Shown here: piece after piece, positions 1 through 6,794 of the stretch
How positions within the stretch are numbered: position 1 is the first letter of the stretch
Layout: the number at the start of each line of letters is the position of its first letter
From: GCA-2723085 sp042093455
GTDB lineage: Bacteria > Bacteroidota > Bacteroidia > Flavobacteriales_D > Parvicellaceae
Assembly: GCA_042093455.1 (NCBI GenBank)
Contig: JBELEU010000044.1
Location: 1 to 12,886, forward strand
Reading direction: 5' to 3'
Length of the DNA stretch: 12,886 bases
Program-made: the position numbers and the translations under genes
Notes under the pieces: generated by a model
Databases searched by the model: none
The model's input: the letters and a program-made list of their open reading frames with translations, nothing else
What the model was told of the DNA's origin: nothing

Positions 1-1280
1 GAAGACCAAATGTTGGTAAATCCACTCTTTTTAATCGTTTAATTGGTTCAAGAAGGGCAATAGTTAAAGAGGTAAGTGGTGTTACTAGAGATAGACATTA
101 TGGTAAATCCGAGTGGAACGGAAAAGAATTTTCAGTCATTGATACTGGGGGGTATGTATCGGGTTCTGAAGATATATTCGAAGGTGAAATTAGAAGACAA
201 GTTGAAATTGCTATTGAAGAAGCAAATGCTATAGTTTTTGTTGTAGATGTTGAAACGGGAATTACTGATTTAGATAGTGCAGTAGCAGATATTTTAAGAC
301 AAACAAAAAAACCTATCGTTGTGGCTGCCAATAAAGTGGATAATAACGAAAGAATCAATGATACTTTTGAATTTTATCAGTTTGGATTGGAAAATATATT
401 TGGAATTAGTGCAATAAACGGTTCTGGTACCGGTGAATTGTTAGATCATTTGGCTTCTCAACTGCAAGATGAGGAGGTTGCTGAAAAATCAGAAATACCA
501 AGAATAGCAATTATTGGTAAGCCAAATGTTGGTAAATCCTCTTTAACTAACGCACTTTTAGGAGAAGATAGAAATATAGTTACTGATATTTCTGGAACAA
601 CTAGAGATGCAATTGATACACATTTTAATGCATTTGGATTTGATATGATTCTTGTTGATACTGCAGGTATTAGAAAAAAAAGCAAAGTACATGAAGATAT
701 CGAGTTTTATTCTGTAATGAGAGCAATTAGAGCGATAGAAGATTGTGATGTATGTTTATTTATGGTTGATGCAAATGATGGTGTTCAGAAGCAAGATTTA
801 AGTATTTTTTCAGTCATTGAAAAAAATAAGAAAGGGGTTGTATTGTTGATTAACAAATGGGATACTATTGATAAAGAAACACAGACCACAAAGAATTATG
901 AAGATGCTACTTTGGAGAAATTAGAACCATTTAATGATTTGCCTATTTTATTTGTTTCAGCACTAAACAAACAGCGTATTCATAAAGCTCTTGAAACCGC
1001 TATGGAAGTTTATGAGAATAGAACTCAAAAAATACCTACTTCAATACTTAATGAAGTGATGCAGGCCGCTATTGAGAAAAATCCACCACCTTCAATTAAG
1101 GGAAAGTATATTAAAATAAAGTACGTAACTCAATTGCCTACTTATTCTCCAACATTTGCCTTCTTCTGTAACCTTCCTCAGTATGTCAGAGACTCTTACA
1201 AAAGATATTTGGAAAATCAATTGAGGAAAAACTTTAATTTAACTGGAGTTCCCATTCGTATTTATTTTAGAAAGAAATAA
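1..1280 (+). CDS. der: Ribosome-assembly GTPase Der (EngA), 5' end cut by window
   Basis: Der is a double-GTPase needed for maturation of the 50S ribosomal subunit in the cytoplasm. The frame is open from base 3, and the first visible residues are the P-loop RPNVGKST of GTPase domain 1. Its DTGG (G3) motif is near base 141 and NKVD (G4) near base 330. A second P-loop, GKPNVGKSS, begins at base 519, followed by DTAG and NKWD. The C-terminal part carries the KH-like domain (IKIKYVTQLPTYSPTFAFF) and ends in IRIYFRKK, as expected. There are 425 visible codons. Family members are usually about 435 residues and start roughly 9-10 residues before this P-loop, so only the start codon and a few residues are missing. 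A GTG or ATG inside this frame should not be taken as the start. The gene ends at a strong hairpin facing metK. Confidence 0.97.
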   Translation, partial: RPNVGKSTLFNRLIGSRRAIVKEVSGVTRDRHYGKSEWNGKEFSVIDTGGYVSGSEDIFEGEIRRQVEIAIEEANAIVFVVDVETGITDLDSAVADILRQTKKPIVVAANKVDNNERINDTFEFYQFGLENIFGISAINGSGTGELLDHLASQLQDEEVAEKSEIPRIAIIGKPNVGKSSLTNALLGEDRNIVTDISGTTRDAIDTHFNAFGFDMILVDTAGIRKKSKVHEDIEFYSVMRAIRAIEDCDVCLFMVDANDGVQKQDLSIFSVIEKNKKGVVLLINKWDTIDKETQTTKNYEDATLEKLEPFNDLPILFVSALNKQRIHKALETAMEVYENRTQKIPTSILNEVMQAAIEKNPPPSIKGKYIKIKYVTQLPTYSPTFAFFCNLPQYVRDSYKRYLENQLRKNFNLTGVPIRIYFRKK

Positions 1281-1281
1281 A

Positions 1282-1305
1282 AAGGCTCCCAAAAGGAGCC
1301 TTCTT
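1282..1305. terminator. Bidirectional hairpin terminator between der and metK
   Basis: A perfect 8-bp stem AAGGCTCC / GGAGCCTT (1282-1289 with 1295-1302) has a CAAAA loop and starts right after the der stop. It is followed by a T-rich tract on the plus strand and preceded by an A-rich tract, so it can also end metK transcripts coming from the other side. Its GC-rich stem stands out in the AT-rich spacer between the convergent genes. Confidence 0.85.
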
Positions 1306-1329
1306 AAAGTAATTTATTTTGCCAGTTGA

Positions 1330-2580
1330 TTAAGCAAAAGCATTTTTGATTTTATCTACAAAATCTAGTTTTTCCCAAGGAAATAATTCAACTTCTAAAG
1401 TCTTTGAAGTGCCATCTGGTGTTGTAAAAGTTTTAGTTACTTTTTCAGGGTTTCTTCCCATGTGGCCGTAAGCTGCAGTTTCTAAATATATTGGAGTTCT
1501 AAGATTGAATCTATTCTCAATAGCATAAGGTCTCATGTCGAATACTTCAGCAATTTTTTCAGCAATTTCTCCATCGTTCATGCTCACTTTGCTTGTTCCG
1601 TAGGTATTTACATAAAGTCCTACTGGATCGGCAACACCAATTGCATAAGCTACTTGTACAAGAGCTTCATCTGCAATTCCTGCAGCAACTAAGTTTTTTG
1701 CAACGTGTCTAGTAGCATAAGCAGCAGATCTATCAACTTTACTAGGGTCTTTTCCAGAAAATGCACCTCCACCATGAGCGCCTTTTCCACCATAAGTGTC
1801 AACAATTATTTTTCTTCCAGTCAATCCGGTATCTCCATGAGGACCACCTATAACAAATGTCCCTGTTGGATTTACATGAAAATTGATATTATCATTAAAT
1901 AAGTTTTGAATGTGAGCTGGAAGTAAGTTTTTAATTCTTGGAACAAGAATATTGATTACATCATTTTTGATTGTGCTTAGCATAGCTTCTTCAGAATCAA
2001 AATCATCGTGTTGAGTTGAAACTACAATAGCATCTATTCTCACAGGTTGATTGTCATCAGAATATTCAATAGTGACTTGTGATTTAGAATCTGGCCTTAA
2101 GTAGGTCATTTCTTTTCCATCTTTTCTGATTTGAGCCAATTCTTTAAGTAAAAGATGTGAGATTTCTAACGGAAGTGGCATGAAGTTGTCAGTTTCATTG
2201 GTAGCGTAACCAAACATCATACCTTGGTCGCCTGCTCCTTGTTCTTCTTTATTTGCTCTTTCTACACCTTGGTTTATATCAGGAGATTGTTCGTGAATAG
2301 CAGATAGTACACCACAAGAATTCCCATCAAACATGTATTCTCCTTTTGTATATCCAATGTTGTTAATTACATCTCTAGCTATTTTTTGTACATCTAAATA
2401 AGCAGATGATTTTACTTCTCCTGCAAGAAAAACTTGGCCAGTTGTTACTAGGGTTTCACAAGCAACTTTTGAAGTTGGATCAAAAGCTAAAAAATTATCT
2501 ATTAACGCATCCGAAATTTGATCTGATACTTTGTCTGGGTGACCTTCTGAAACGGATTCTGAGGTGAATAAATATGGCAT
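1330..2580 (-). CDS. metK: S-adenosylmethionine synthetase (methionine adenosyltransferase)
   Basis: MetK makes S-adenosylmethionine from methionine and ATP in the cytoplasm. The 416-residue protein starts MPYLFTSESVSEGHPDKV with the N-terminal substrate-binding HPD at 14-16. It has the family signatures GAGDQG (115-120) and the glycine-rich phosphate loop GGGAFSGKD (270-278), and ends normally. The ATG at 2578-2580 was chosen. The frame stays open upstream for 33 more codons to another ATG, but that stretch does not resemble MetK and overlaps the riboswitch aptamer, so it is leader RNA. The Bacteroidota form of about 416 residues fits this length. Regulation: a SAM-II type riboswitch and a TAnnTTTG promoter box lie upstream, implying feedback by its own product. 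The gene lies downstream of gldA on the same strand, so read-through from gldA is possible, but it has its own promoter. Confidence 0.97.
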   Translation of the reverse strand: MPYLFTSESVSEGHPDKVSDQISDALIDNFLAFDPTSKVACETLVTTGQVFLAGEVKSSAYLDVQKIARDVINNIGYTKGEYMFDGNSCGVLSAIHEQSPDINQGVERANKEEQGAGDQGMMFGYATNETDNFMPLPLEISHLLLKELAQIRKDGKEMTYLRPDSKSQVTIEYSDDNQPVRIDAIVVSTQHDDFDSEEAMLSTIKNDVINILVPRIKNLLPAHIQNLFNDNINFHVNPTGTFVIGGPHGDTGLTGRKIIVDTYGGKGAHGGGAFSGKDPSKVDRSAAYATRHVAKNLVAAGIADEALVQVAYAIGVADPVGLYVNTYGTSKVSMNDGEIAEKIAEVFDMRPYAIENRFNLRTPIYLETAAYGHMGRNPEKVTKTFTTPDGTSKTLEVELFPWEKLDFVDKIKNAFA

Positions 2581-2642
2581 ATTATAATTATCTAATTGGG
2601 TTTTTATAAAATTTATAGAGGAGAATTTAACGTGATAGACAT

Positions 2643-2690
2643 CCAATTTAGCTTTTTTAAGGTGGTTGCAAGCAGTCAAATCACTCCACT
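2643..2690 (-). promoter_or_regulatory. SAM-II riboswitch aptamer in the metK leader
   Basis: Read on the minus strand, the metK leader contains GTGG, then TGATTTGACTGCTTGCAA, then CCAC, an A-rich linker, and AAGCTAAATTGG. The order GATTT-AC, TTGCAA and GCTAAA is the conserved core of the SAM-II class as I remember it (Rfam RF00521). P1 can form from GTGG/CCAC (4 bp, with an extra AG beside it). A pseudoknot P2 can form between GCTT of the loop and AAGC at 2651-2654. The aptamer begins about 10 nt after the -7 promoter box and ends 62 nt before the metK ATG. Gene context (metK) supports SAM sensing. I see no intrinsic terminator in the leader, so control is probably translational. Class identification is from memory of the consensus, not from a covariance search. 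Confidence 0.82.
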
Positions 2691-2700
2691 AATACGGCCG

Positions 2701-2708
2701 CAAATGTA
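2701..2708 (-). promoter_or_regulatory. Bacteroidota-type -7 promoter box for metK
   Basis: On the minus strand the octamer TACATTTG matches TAnnTTTG, the -7 element of the primary sigma factor in Bacteroidota. It is followed by CGGCCG, and the predicted transcription start falls just before the SAM-II aptamer. This gives a leader of roughly 110 nt. No convincing TTG at the expected -33 spacing is seen; the nearest TTG is too close (11 nt upstream). Confidence 0.6.
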
Positions 2709-2732
2709 TGAAATTCAAACAATTGAAAAAAT

Positions 2733-3632
2733 CTAATTGGTTAATTTTTTAAAGATGTCTTCAAGATTATCAGAATGTTTTTGTAAAGTTAAAATGAGCA
2801 AGTTGTTTTCGGAAGCAAATTTAGAAATAATTACTCTGATGTCTTTCTCAATAGTTGAACTGATAATCCAAAGGTTTCCTTTTGGTTCAACATTAGAGAT
2901 TTCAGGAATTGTTTGAAGTTGTTTTAAACTTATTTTTTTATCAAACTCTACGATAAAAGTTTGTGTATTTGATTTTGCCTTTTTGTTGGTTATGTTGTCA
3001 TCTGCAACTAGTTTACCGTTGTTTATTATAATAATTCTATCGCATATTGATTCAACTTCTTGCATTATGTGAGTAGATAATAATATGGTTTTAGTTTTAC
3101 CTAATTCCATTATTAAGTTTCTTATTTCTTCCAATTGATTTGGATCTAATCCAGTGGTTGGTTCATCAAGTATTAATACACTTGGATCGTGAATTATTGC
3201 TTGAGCTATTCCAACTCTCTGCTGATAGCCTTTAGAAAGTTGTCTGATTTTCTTATGAGATTCCTTTTCTAATTTAACTTTTGATATTGCATCATTGATT
3301 GCAGATTTATGATTCTTTATTTTATGAATTTTAGCTATGAATTCAAGAAACTCTCTGACATACATTTCTTCATACAAAGGGTTGTTCTCAGGAAGATAAC
3401 CAATTGATTGTTTAACTTCATTGGCAGAAGTTAAAATACTTCTTTGATTTACTATTGCGTCACCTGATGAGGGTTGAATAAAACCAGCTATTATTTTCAT
3501 AGTGGTTGATTTTCCGGCTCCGTTGGGGCCTAAAAAACCTACAATTTCTCCTTTATTTATTTTAAACGAAATGGAATCAAGAGCCACTTGTTCCTCATAT
3601 GTTTTAGATAGGTTATTAACAACAATACTCAT
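2733..3632 (-). CDS. gldA: GldA-like gliding-motility ABC transporter ATP-binding protein
   Basis: This is the ATP-hydrolysing subunit of an ABC exporter, 299 residues, cytoplasmic and membrane-associated through permease partners. Visible motifs are Walker A GPNGAGKST (35-43), the Q-loop region with YLPENNPLY (79-87), ABC signature LSKGYQQR (132-139), Walker B LILDEP (153-158) followed by TTGLD, and the switch histidine H188 in STHIM. The YLPENNPLY segment, SHKKIRQLSKGY, GLDPNQLEEIRN and the roughly 90-residue C-terminal domain are typical of GldA of Flavobacterium. There it works with GldF and GldG in gliding motility and possibly type IX secretion. No gldF or gldG is in the window, which agrees with the separate gldA locus known in F. 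johnsoniae. Assignment as another ABC-2 type ATPase cannot be excluded. The gene is divergent from rsgA across a 98-bp spacer with a dyad. Confidence 0.85.
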   Translation of the reverse strand: MSIVVNNLSKTYEEQVALDSISFKINKGEIVGFLGPNGAGKSTTMKIIAGFIQPSSGDAIVNQRSILTSANEVKQSIGYLPENNPLYEEMYVREFLEFIAKIHKIKNHKSAINDAISKVKLEKESHKKIRQLSKGYQQRVGIAQAIIHDPSVLILDEPTTGLDPNQLEEIRNLIMELGKTKTILLSTHIMQEVESICDRIIIINNGKLVADDNITNKKAKSNTQTFIVEFDKKISLKQLQTIPEISNVEPKGNLWIISSTIEKDIRVIISKFASENNLLILTLQKHSDNLEDIFKKLTN

Positions 3633-3671
3633 CTTTGAATTTATTTTTCACTAAAGTAATTCATAAGTTCA

Positions 3672-3697
3672 TAACAGAAAAATCAATTTTCCTGTTA
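3672..3697. repeat. 26-bp dyad in the gldA/rsgA divergent spacer
   Basis: The arms TAACAG...CTGTTA, then AAAAT...ATTTT, surround a CA centre. Eleven of the thirteen base pairs of the dyad match; the exceptions are one A/C mismatch and the centre. It sits in the middle of the 98-bp spacer, about 39 bp from the gldA start and 34 bp from the rsgA start. That is where the two promoters should be, so an operator is a reasonable but unproven reading. Confidence 0.5.
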
Positions 3698-3730
3698 CTT
3701 TACATAAACTGTTGTTATTTTTAATGAATT

Positions 3731-4675
3731 ATGATAAACGGATTAGTATATAGATCTACAGGCAGCTGGTATGATGTTAAGTTAGAGACTGGTGAATTCA
3801 TTGAAGCTAGATTAGTTGGTAAGTTAAGAACAAAGGGGATTAGAACAACAAATCCAATTGCTGTAGGAGATAAAGTGTCATTAATTATTGATGATGATAA
3901 TAATGCAGTCATCCAGTCTATTGTTCAAAGAAGAAATTATGTAATTAGAAAATCAGTTAACTTATCTAAGGAAGCTCATATTATTGCGGCTAATGTTGAT
4001 TTAGCTATTCTGATTGTTACTGTTTCTTACCCTGTGACTTCTCCAGGTTTTATTGATAGATTTACTGTTACAACAGAGGATTATGGGATTCGGTTATTAA
4101 TAGTTTTTAATAAAATTGACTTGTTTGATGAAAAGGATATTGAACTTTTACAAAGCTATGAGGAAGCGTATCAAATAGCGGGTTATCCAACTTTAAGAAC
4201 CTCTGCACAAGAAAAGATAGGTGTTAATGAATTAGAAGGACTAATAGAAGGAAAAACTGTTCTTTTTTCTGGAAATAGCGGTGCAGGAAAATCAACCTTA
4301 ATAAATGCTTTGAATTCTGGTTTTGAATTAAAAACAGGTGAGCTTTCTTCCTCTCATCAAACTGGAAAACACACCACTACTTTTGCTGAAATGTTTGATT
4401 TTAAAGAGGATACTAAGATTATCGACACTCCAGGGGTTAAAGGATTTGGACTAGTAGATTTAGAAAAAGAGGAATTGTCTAGGTATTACCCTGAAATGAT
4501 AGCTTTGTTAAATGAATGTAAATTTCATAATTGCAGACACATTAATGAGCCAGGTTGTGCAGTAATAGCAGCTGTGAAAAACAAAGAAATTGGGCCAAGT
4601 AGATACAAAAGCTATTTAGCCATGTACAATGAAGATAAAGACAATAATTATAGAGCTAATATTTTCCCAAAATAA
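3731..4675 (+). CDS. rsgA: Ribosome small subunit-dependent GTPase RsgA
   Basis: RsgA is a circularly permuted GTPase that checks late 30S ribosomal subunit assembly. The order of motifs shows the permutation: NKID (G4, 127-130) and SAQ (G5, 158-160) come before the P-loop GNSGAGKST (181-189), the switch I GKHTTT (212-217) and DTPG (G3, 232-235). An OB-fold occupies about residues 1-75. The zinc-binding knuckle C-x4-C-x-H-x5-C is complete at C263, C268, H270 and C276. Length (314) is usual for the family. The ATG at 3731 gives the expected N-terminus (MINGLVYRSTGSWY); another ATG 7 bases upstream is out of frame. It is the first gene of an operon with dtd, whose ATG follows the rsgA stop with no gap. 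Confidence 0.96.
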   Translation: MINGLVYRSTGSWYDVKLETGEFIEARLVGKLRTKGIRTTNPIAVGDKVSLIIDDDNNAVIQSIVQRRNYVIRKSVNLSKEAHIIAANVDLAILIVTVSYPVTSPGFIDRFTVTTEDYGIRLLIVFNKIDLFDEKDIELLQSYEEAYQIAGYPTLRTSAQEKIGVNELEGLIEGKTVLFSGNSGAGKSTLINALNSGFELKTGELSSSHQTGKHTTTFAEMFDFKEDTKIIDTPGVKGFGLVDLEKEELSRYYPEMIALLNECKFHNCRHINEPGCAVIAAVKNKEIGPSRYKSYLAMYNEDKDNNYRANIFPK

Positions 4676-5128
4676 ATGAGAGTTGTTGTTCAATTGGTTA
4701 AAGAATCCTCTGTAAAAGTAAATGGTGTTATAAAAGGAGAGATTGAAAATGGATTTCTTGTTTTGATTGGGATAACTCATAACGATACAGAAAGTGATGC
4801 AAGTTGGATATTGGATAAATTGGTTAAGCTTAGAGTTTTTGATGATGATAATGGAAATATGAATAAATCTTTATTAGATACTAATGGGGCAGTATTATTG
4901 GTTAGCCAGTTTACTTTATATGCTTCTACAAAAAAAGGAAATAGACCTTCTTTCTTAAATGCCGCTTCACCAAAAATTGCTGAAAAATTATACGATTATT
5001 CGATAGATTATTTAAAAAGTAAATATAAAATTAAAGTTGAAACAGGAGTTTTTGGAGCTATGATGGACGTTGGTTTAATTAACGATGGACCAGTTACAAT
5101 AACCATAGACTCTAAAAATAGGGAATAA
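4676..5128 (+). CDS. dtd: D-aminoacyl-tRNA deacylase
   Basis: Dtd hydrolyses D-amino acids mischarged onto tRNA, and also glycine from tRNA-Ala, in the cytoplasm. The protein has 150 residues, the normal length. The active-site signature SQFTL is at 77-81. The second signature, here NDGPVT at 136-141, contains the Gly-cisPro pair (138-139) that gives chiral selectivity; family members more often have N-x-GPVT, and this one keeps it. The start codon directly abuts the rsgA stop (TAAATG), so translational coupling is likely. The same rsgA-dtd-pyrophosphohydrolase order is, to my recollection, common in flavobacteria. Confidence 0.96.
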   Translation: MRVVVQLVKESSVKVNGVIKGEIENGFLVLIGITHNDTESDASWILDKLVKLRVFDDDNGNMNKSLLDTNGAVLLVSQFTLYASTKKGNRPSFLNAASPKIAEKLYDYSIDYLKSKYKIKVETGVFGAMMDVGLINDGPVTITIDSKNRE

Positions 5129-5144
5129 CTTATAAAATAAACAA

Positions 5145-5471
5145 ATGACAATAAAGGAAGCGCAAGAAGCAGTAGATAAATGGATTAACACTATTGGAGT
5201 TAAATATTTTAGTGAACTAACAAATATGGCCATGCTAACAGAAGAAGTTGGTGAGGTAGCAAGAATTATTGCTAGAAGGTATGGTGAACAAAGTGAAAAA
5301 GAATCAGATAAAGACAAAGATCTTGGCGATGAATTGGCAGATGTGCTTTTTGTTCTGCTTTGCTTGGCCAATCAAACAGGTATTGACATGGAAAAGGCAT
5401 TGAATCAAAACTTATTGAAAAAAACAAAAAGAGACATCAACAGACATAAAAATAATAAAAAACTGTACTAG
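5145..5471 (+). CDS. MazG-type nucleotide pyrophosphohydrolase
   Basis: This is a small all-alpha single-domain enzyme of 108 residues in the MazG/dUTPase-like superfamily. It is expected to cleave nucleoside triphosphates to monophosphate and pyrophosphate, probably non-canonical or damaged nucleotides. The metal-binding EExxE...ExxD motif is complete: E33, E34 and E37 in EEVGE, then E63 and D66 in DELAD. It is a single MazG unit, not the double-domain MazG of enterobacteria, and resembles the YpjD-like group. It lies 16 bp after dtd as the third gene of the rsgA operon. Its stop is only 8 bp from the stop of the convergent DUF2490 gene. The natural substrate cannot be told from sequence. 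Confidence 0.9.
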   Translation: MTIKEAQEAVDKWINTIGVKYFSELTNMAMLTEEVGEVARIIARRYGEQSEKESDKDKDLGDELADVLFVLLCLANQTGIDMEKALNQNLLKKTKRDINRHKNNKKLY

Positions 5472-5479
5472 TACTTTTG

Positions 5480-6124
5480 CTAAATATCACAAGTAATGCC
5501 AATTCCAAGAATATTCATTATTAAAGGGTTTTTGACATTCAAATCGCTAATTCGCAAATACTTAATTTGAAGATTTACATTTGAGTTTAGATTGTGTTTA
5601 AGTCCAACTCCAAATCTATTTTTATTAAAATTTGGGTTGTTACTTACATCATTCATCAAGAAATAAAATTCATTGTATAAGTAACAAGATGATTTCTTGT
5701 TGAATTTATATTTCAATTTCAACCGTGTTCTTTCATAAAAATCATTCCATCCAATAGGATTGAAATTGTATTGGGTTCGGAGTCTAAAATACAAAGAGAA
5801 ATCACCCATTTTTTCTTTGTAAGTTAAATCGTTTTGAAAACGATTGTTATTGATCAAGTTGTATTCTTTATTTAATAGTCTATATCTGTAAGCAAATGAA
5901 GTTGATAGTTTTTTATTTATTTTTTTATCTAATCCTATTTGTGAATAAAACTGGTTGATGTTTGAAGAATTGCCATTCGTTCTTATTTCATTTTTTGAGA
6001 TAATAAAAGTGGTTTTATTAAGCTTAAAATTAAAATTAGCTTTTGTCCAAGACCCAAAATCTTCATTTTTTTGTGTAAACGCAATAATGGGGAATAAAAA
6101 AAATATAGCGAGAATATTTCGCAT
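5480..6124 (-). CDS. DUF2490 family outer-membrane beta-barrel protein
   Basis: The 214-residue protein has an N-terminal signal peptide (MRNILAIFFLFPIIAFTQ) and then alternating amphipathic strands rich in aromatic residues. Examples are YSQIGLDKKINKKLSTSFAYRYRL, FRLRTQYNF and RTRLKLKYKF (the first shown only in part of its extent). This pattern fits the DUF2490 family, whose members are predicted small outer-membrane barrels of unknown function. The start at 6122-6124 was preferred over an upstream in-frame ATG because it puts the signal peptide at the N-terminus. It begins 4 bases after the stop of the lipoprotein gene, so the two are almost certainly co-transcribed. No biochemical role can be inferred. 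Confidence 0.78.
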   Translation of the reverse strand: MRNILAIFFLFPIIAFTQKNEDFGSWTKANFNFKLNKTTFIISKNEIRTNGNSSNINQFYSQIGLDKKINKKLSTSFAYRYRLLNKEYNLINNNRFQNDLTYKEKMGDFSLYFRLRTQYNFNPIGWNDFYERTRLKLKYKFNKKSSCYLYNEFYFLMNDVSNNPNFNKNRFGVGLKHNLNSNVNLQIKYLRISDLNVKNPLIMNILGIGITCDI

Positions 6125-6128
6125 GCTT

Positions 6129-6533
6129 CTATATATAATTAGCAATATGAATGGTGCCAATATCATTTATTTCATTATTACTATCAATAGTAGTATTTAT
6201 AATAACAACACTGTCTTGCCCATTTGGACAATCTGCACAATCGCTGTAAACAAAAATGTCGTATGGTCCAGGGTTTAAGAAGTTAAATTCAAAGGACCCA
6301 TCATGGCTTGTTTTAACATCGTCATCATAAGTGTTGTTTAAATTGCCATAAATTATGTAGACATCATGCTCCTGGGCATTGTAAGTTGCAACGGTATCTC
6401 CAATAATATTTATGTTATTGACTTGTACTTTGCCAAAAATAGAGGCTTGACCACCGATTCCAGGGTTTTTAGTGCAACAAATTAATAGTAAAAAAGAATT
6501 AAATAATAGTATATTAAATATGTGTTTTCTCAT
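6129..6533 (-). CDS. Putative small lipoprotein with a beta-sandwich domain
   Basis: This is a 134-residue protein with a short hydrophobic N-terminus ending in LLLICC. Cys19 or Cys20 could be the lipidated cysteine, although the residue before it is not the usual Gly/Ala/Ser, so the lipobox is atypical. The rest (GKVQVNN..., DGSFEFNFLNPGPYDIFVYSDC) has the pattern of a carboxypeptidase-regulatory-like or related beta-sandwich domain common in Bacteroidota surface proteins. A CxxC-like pair (CADC, about 97-100) follows. It is the first gene of a two-gene operon with the DUF2490 barrel, suggesting a partner in the outer membrane. Function unknown. Confidence 0.75.
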   Translation of the reverse strand: MRKHIFNILLFNSFLLLICCTKNPGIGGQASIFGKVQVNNINIIGDTVATYNAQEHDVYIIYGNLNNTYDDDVKTSHDGSFEFNFLNPGPYDIFVYSDCADCPNGQDSVVIINTTIDSNNEINDIGTIHIANYI

Positions 6534-6794
6534 TTGAAATCTTTAATAATTAGTTTTCAAACCTTAGTTTCTATCTACATGTGTATGTGATAAGAATTAT
6601 AAATGGCTTGAAATTTAATAAACTTTGAAGTTAAATATATGATATTAAACAATATGCCATTTGAATTATTGTGTTGCTTTTCAATTTATTTCAACACTAT
6701 TAATTGATGTAATTGAAAACATTTAGTTTATCTTATGATAAGATTAAAATCACATTGCAGTAATTTTAAGAATAACTTTAATTAGTATCATCGC
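6534..6794. other. Divergent spacer between lipoprotein gene and ppk2
   Basis: These 261 very AT-rich bases hold no credible reading frame. They must contain the promoters of both flanking genes. AAGGTTTG (minus strand, near 6560) and TAATTTTA (plus strand, near 6761) are one-mismatch versions of the TAnnTTTG box, too weak to call. A 15-bp palindrome lies at 6730-6744. Confidence 0.5.
6730..6744. repeat. 15-bp palindrome upstream of ppk2
   Basis: ATCTTAT-G-ATAAGAT is perfectly symmetrical over seven pairs around a central G and lies 50 bp before the ppk2 start. This is a plausible site for a dimeric regulator, but in AT-rich DNA short palindromes also arise by chance. Confidence 0.35.

Noticed and set aside
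1705..1902. Plus-strand open frame inside metK
   Set aside because: Antisense to a strongly conserved enzyme; low-complexity serine-rich translation caused by the opposite-strand codons.
5465..5474. Palindrome GTACTAGTAC between the convergent MazG and DUF2490 genes as a terminator
   Set aside because: The two arms leave no loop for a hairpin and two mismatches separate it from the A- and T-rich flanks; it overlaps the MazG stop codon.
5955..6278. Plus-strand open frame opposite the DUF2490 and lipoprotein genes
   Set aside because: It lies fully antisense to two genes with better signals (signal peptides, spacing) and its translation has no recognisable features.
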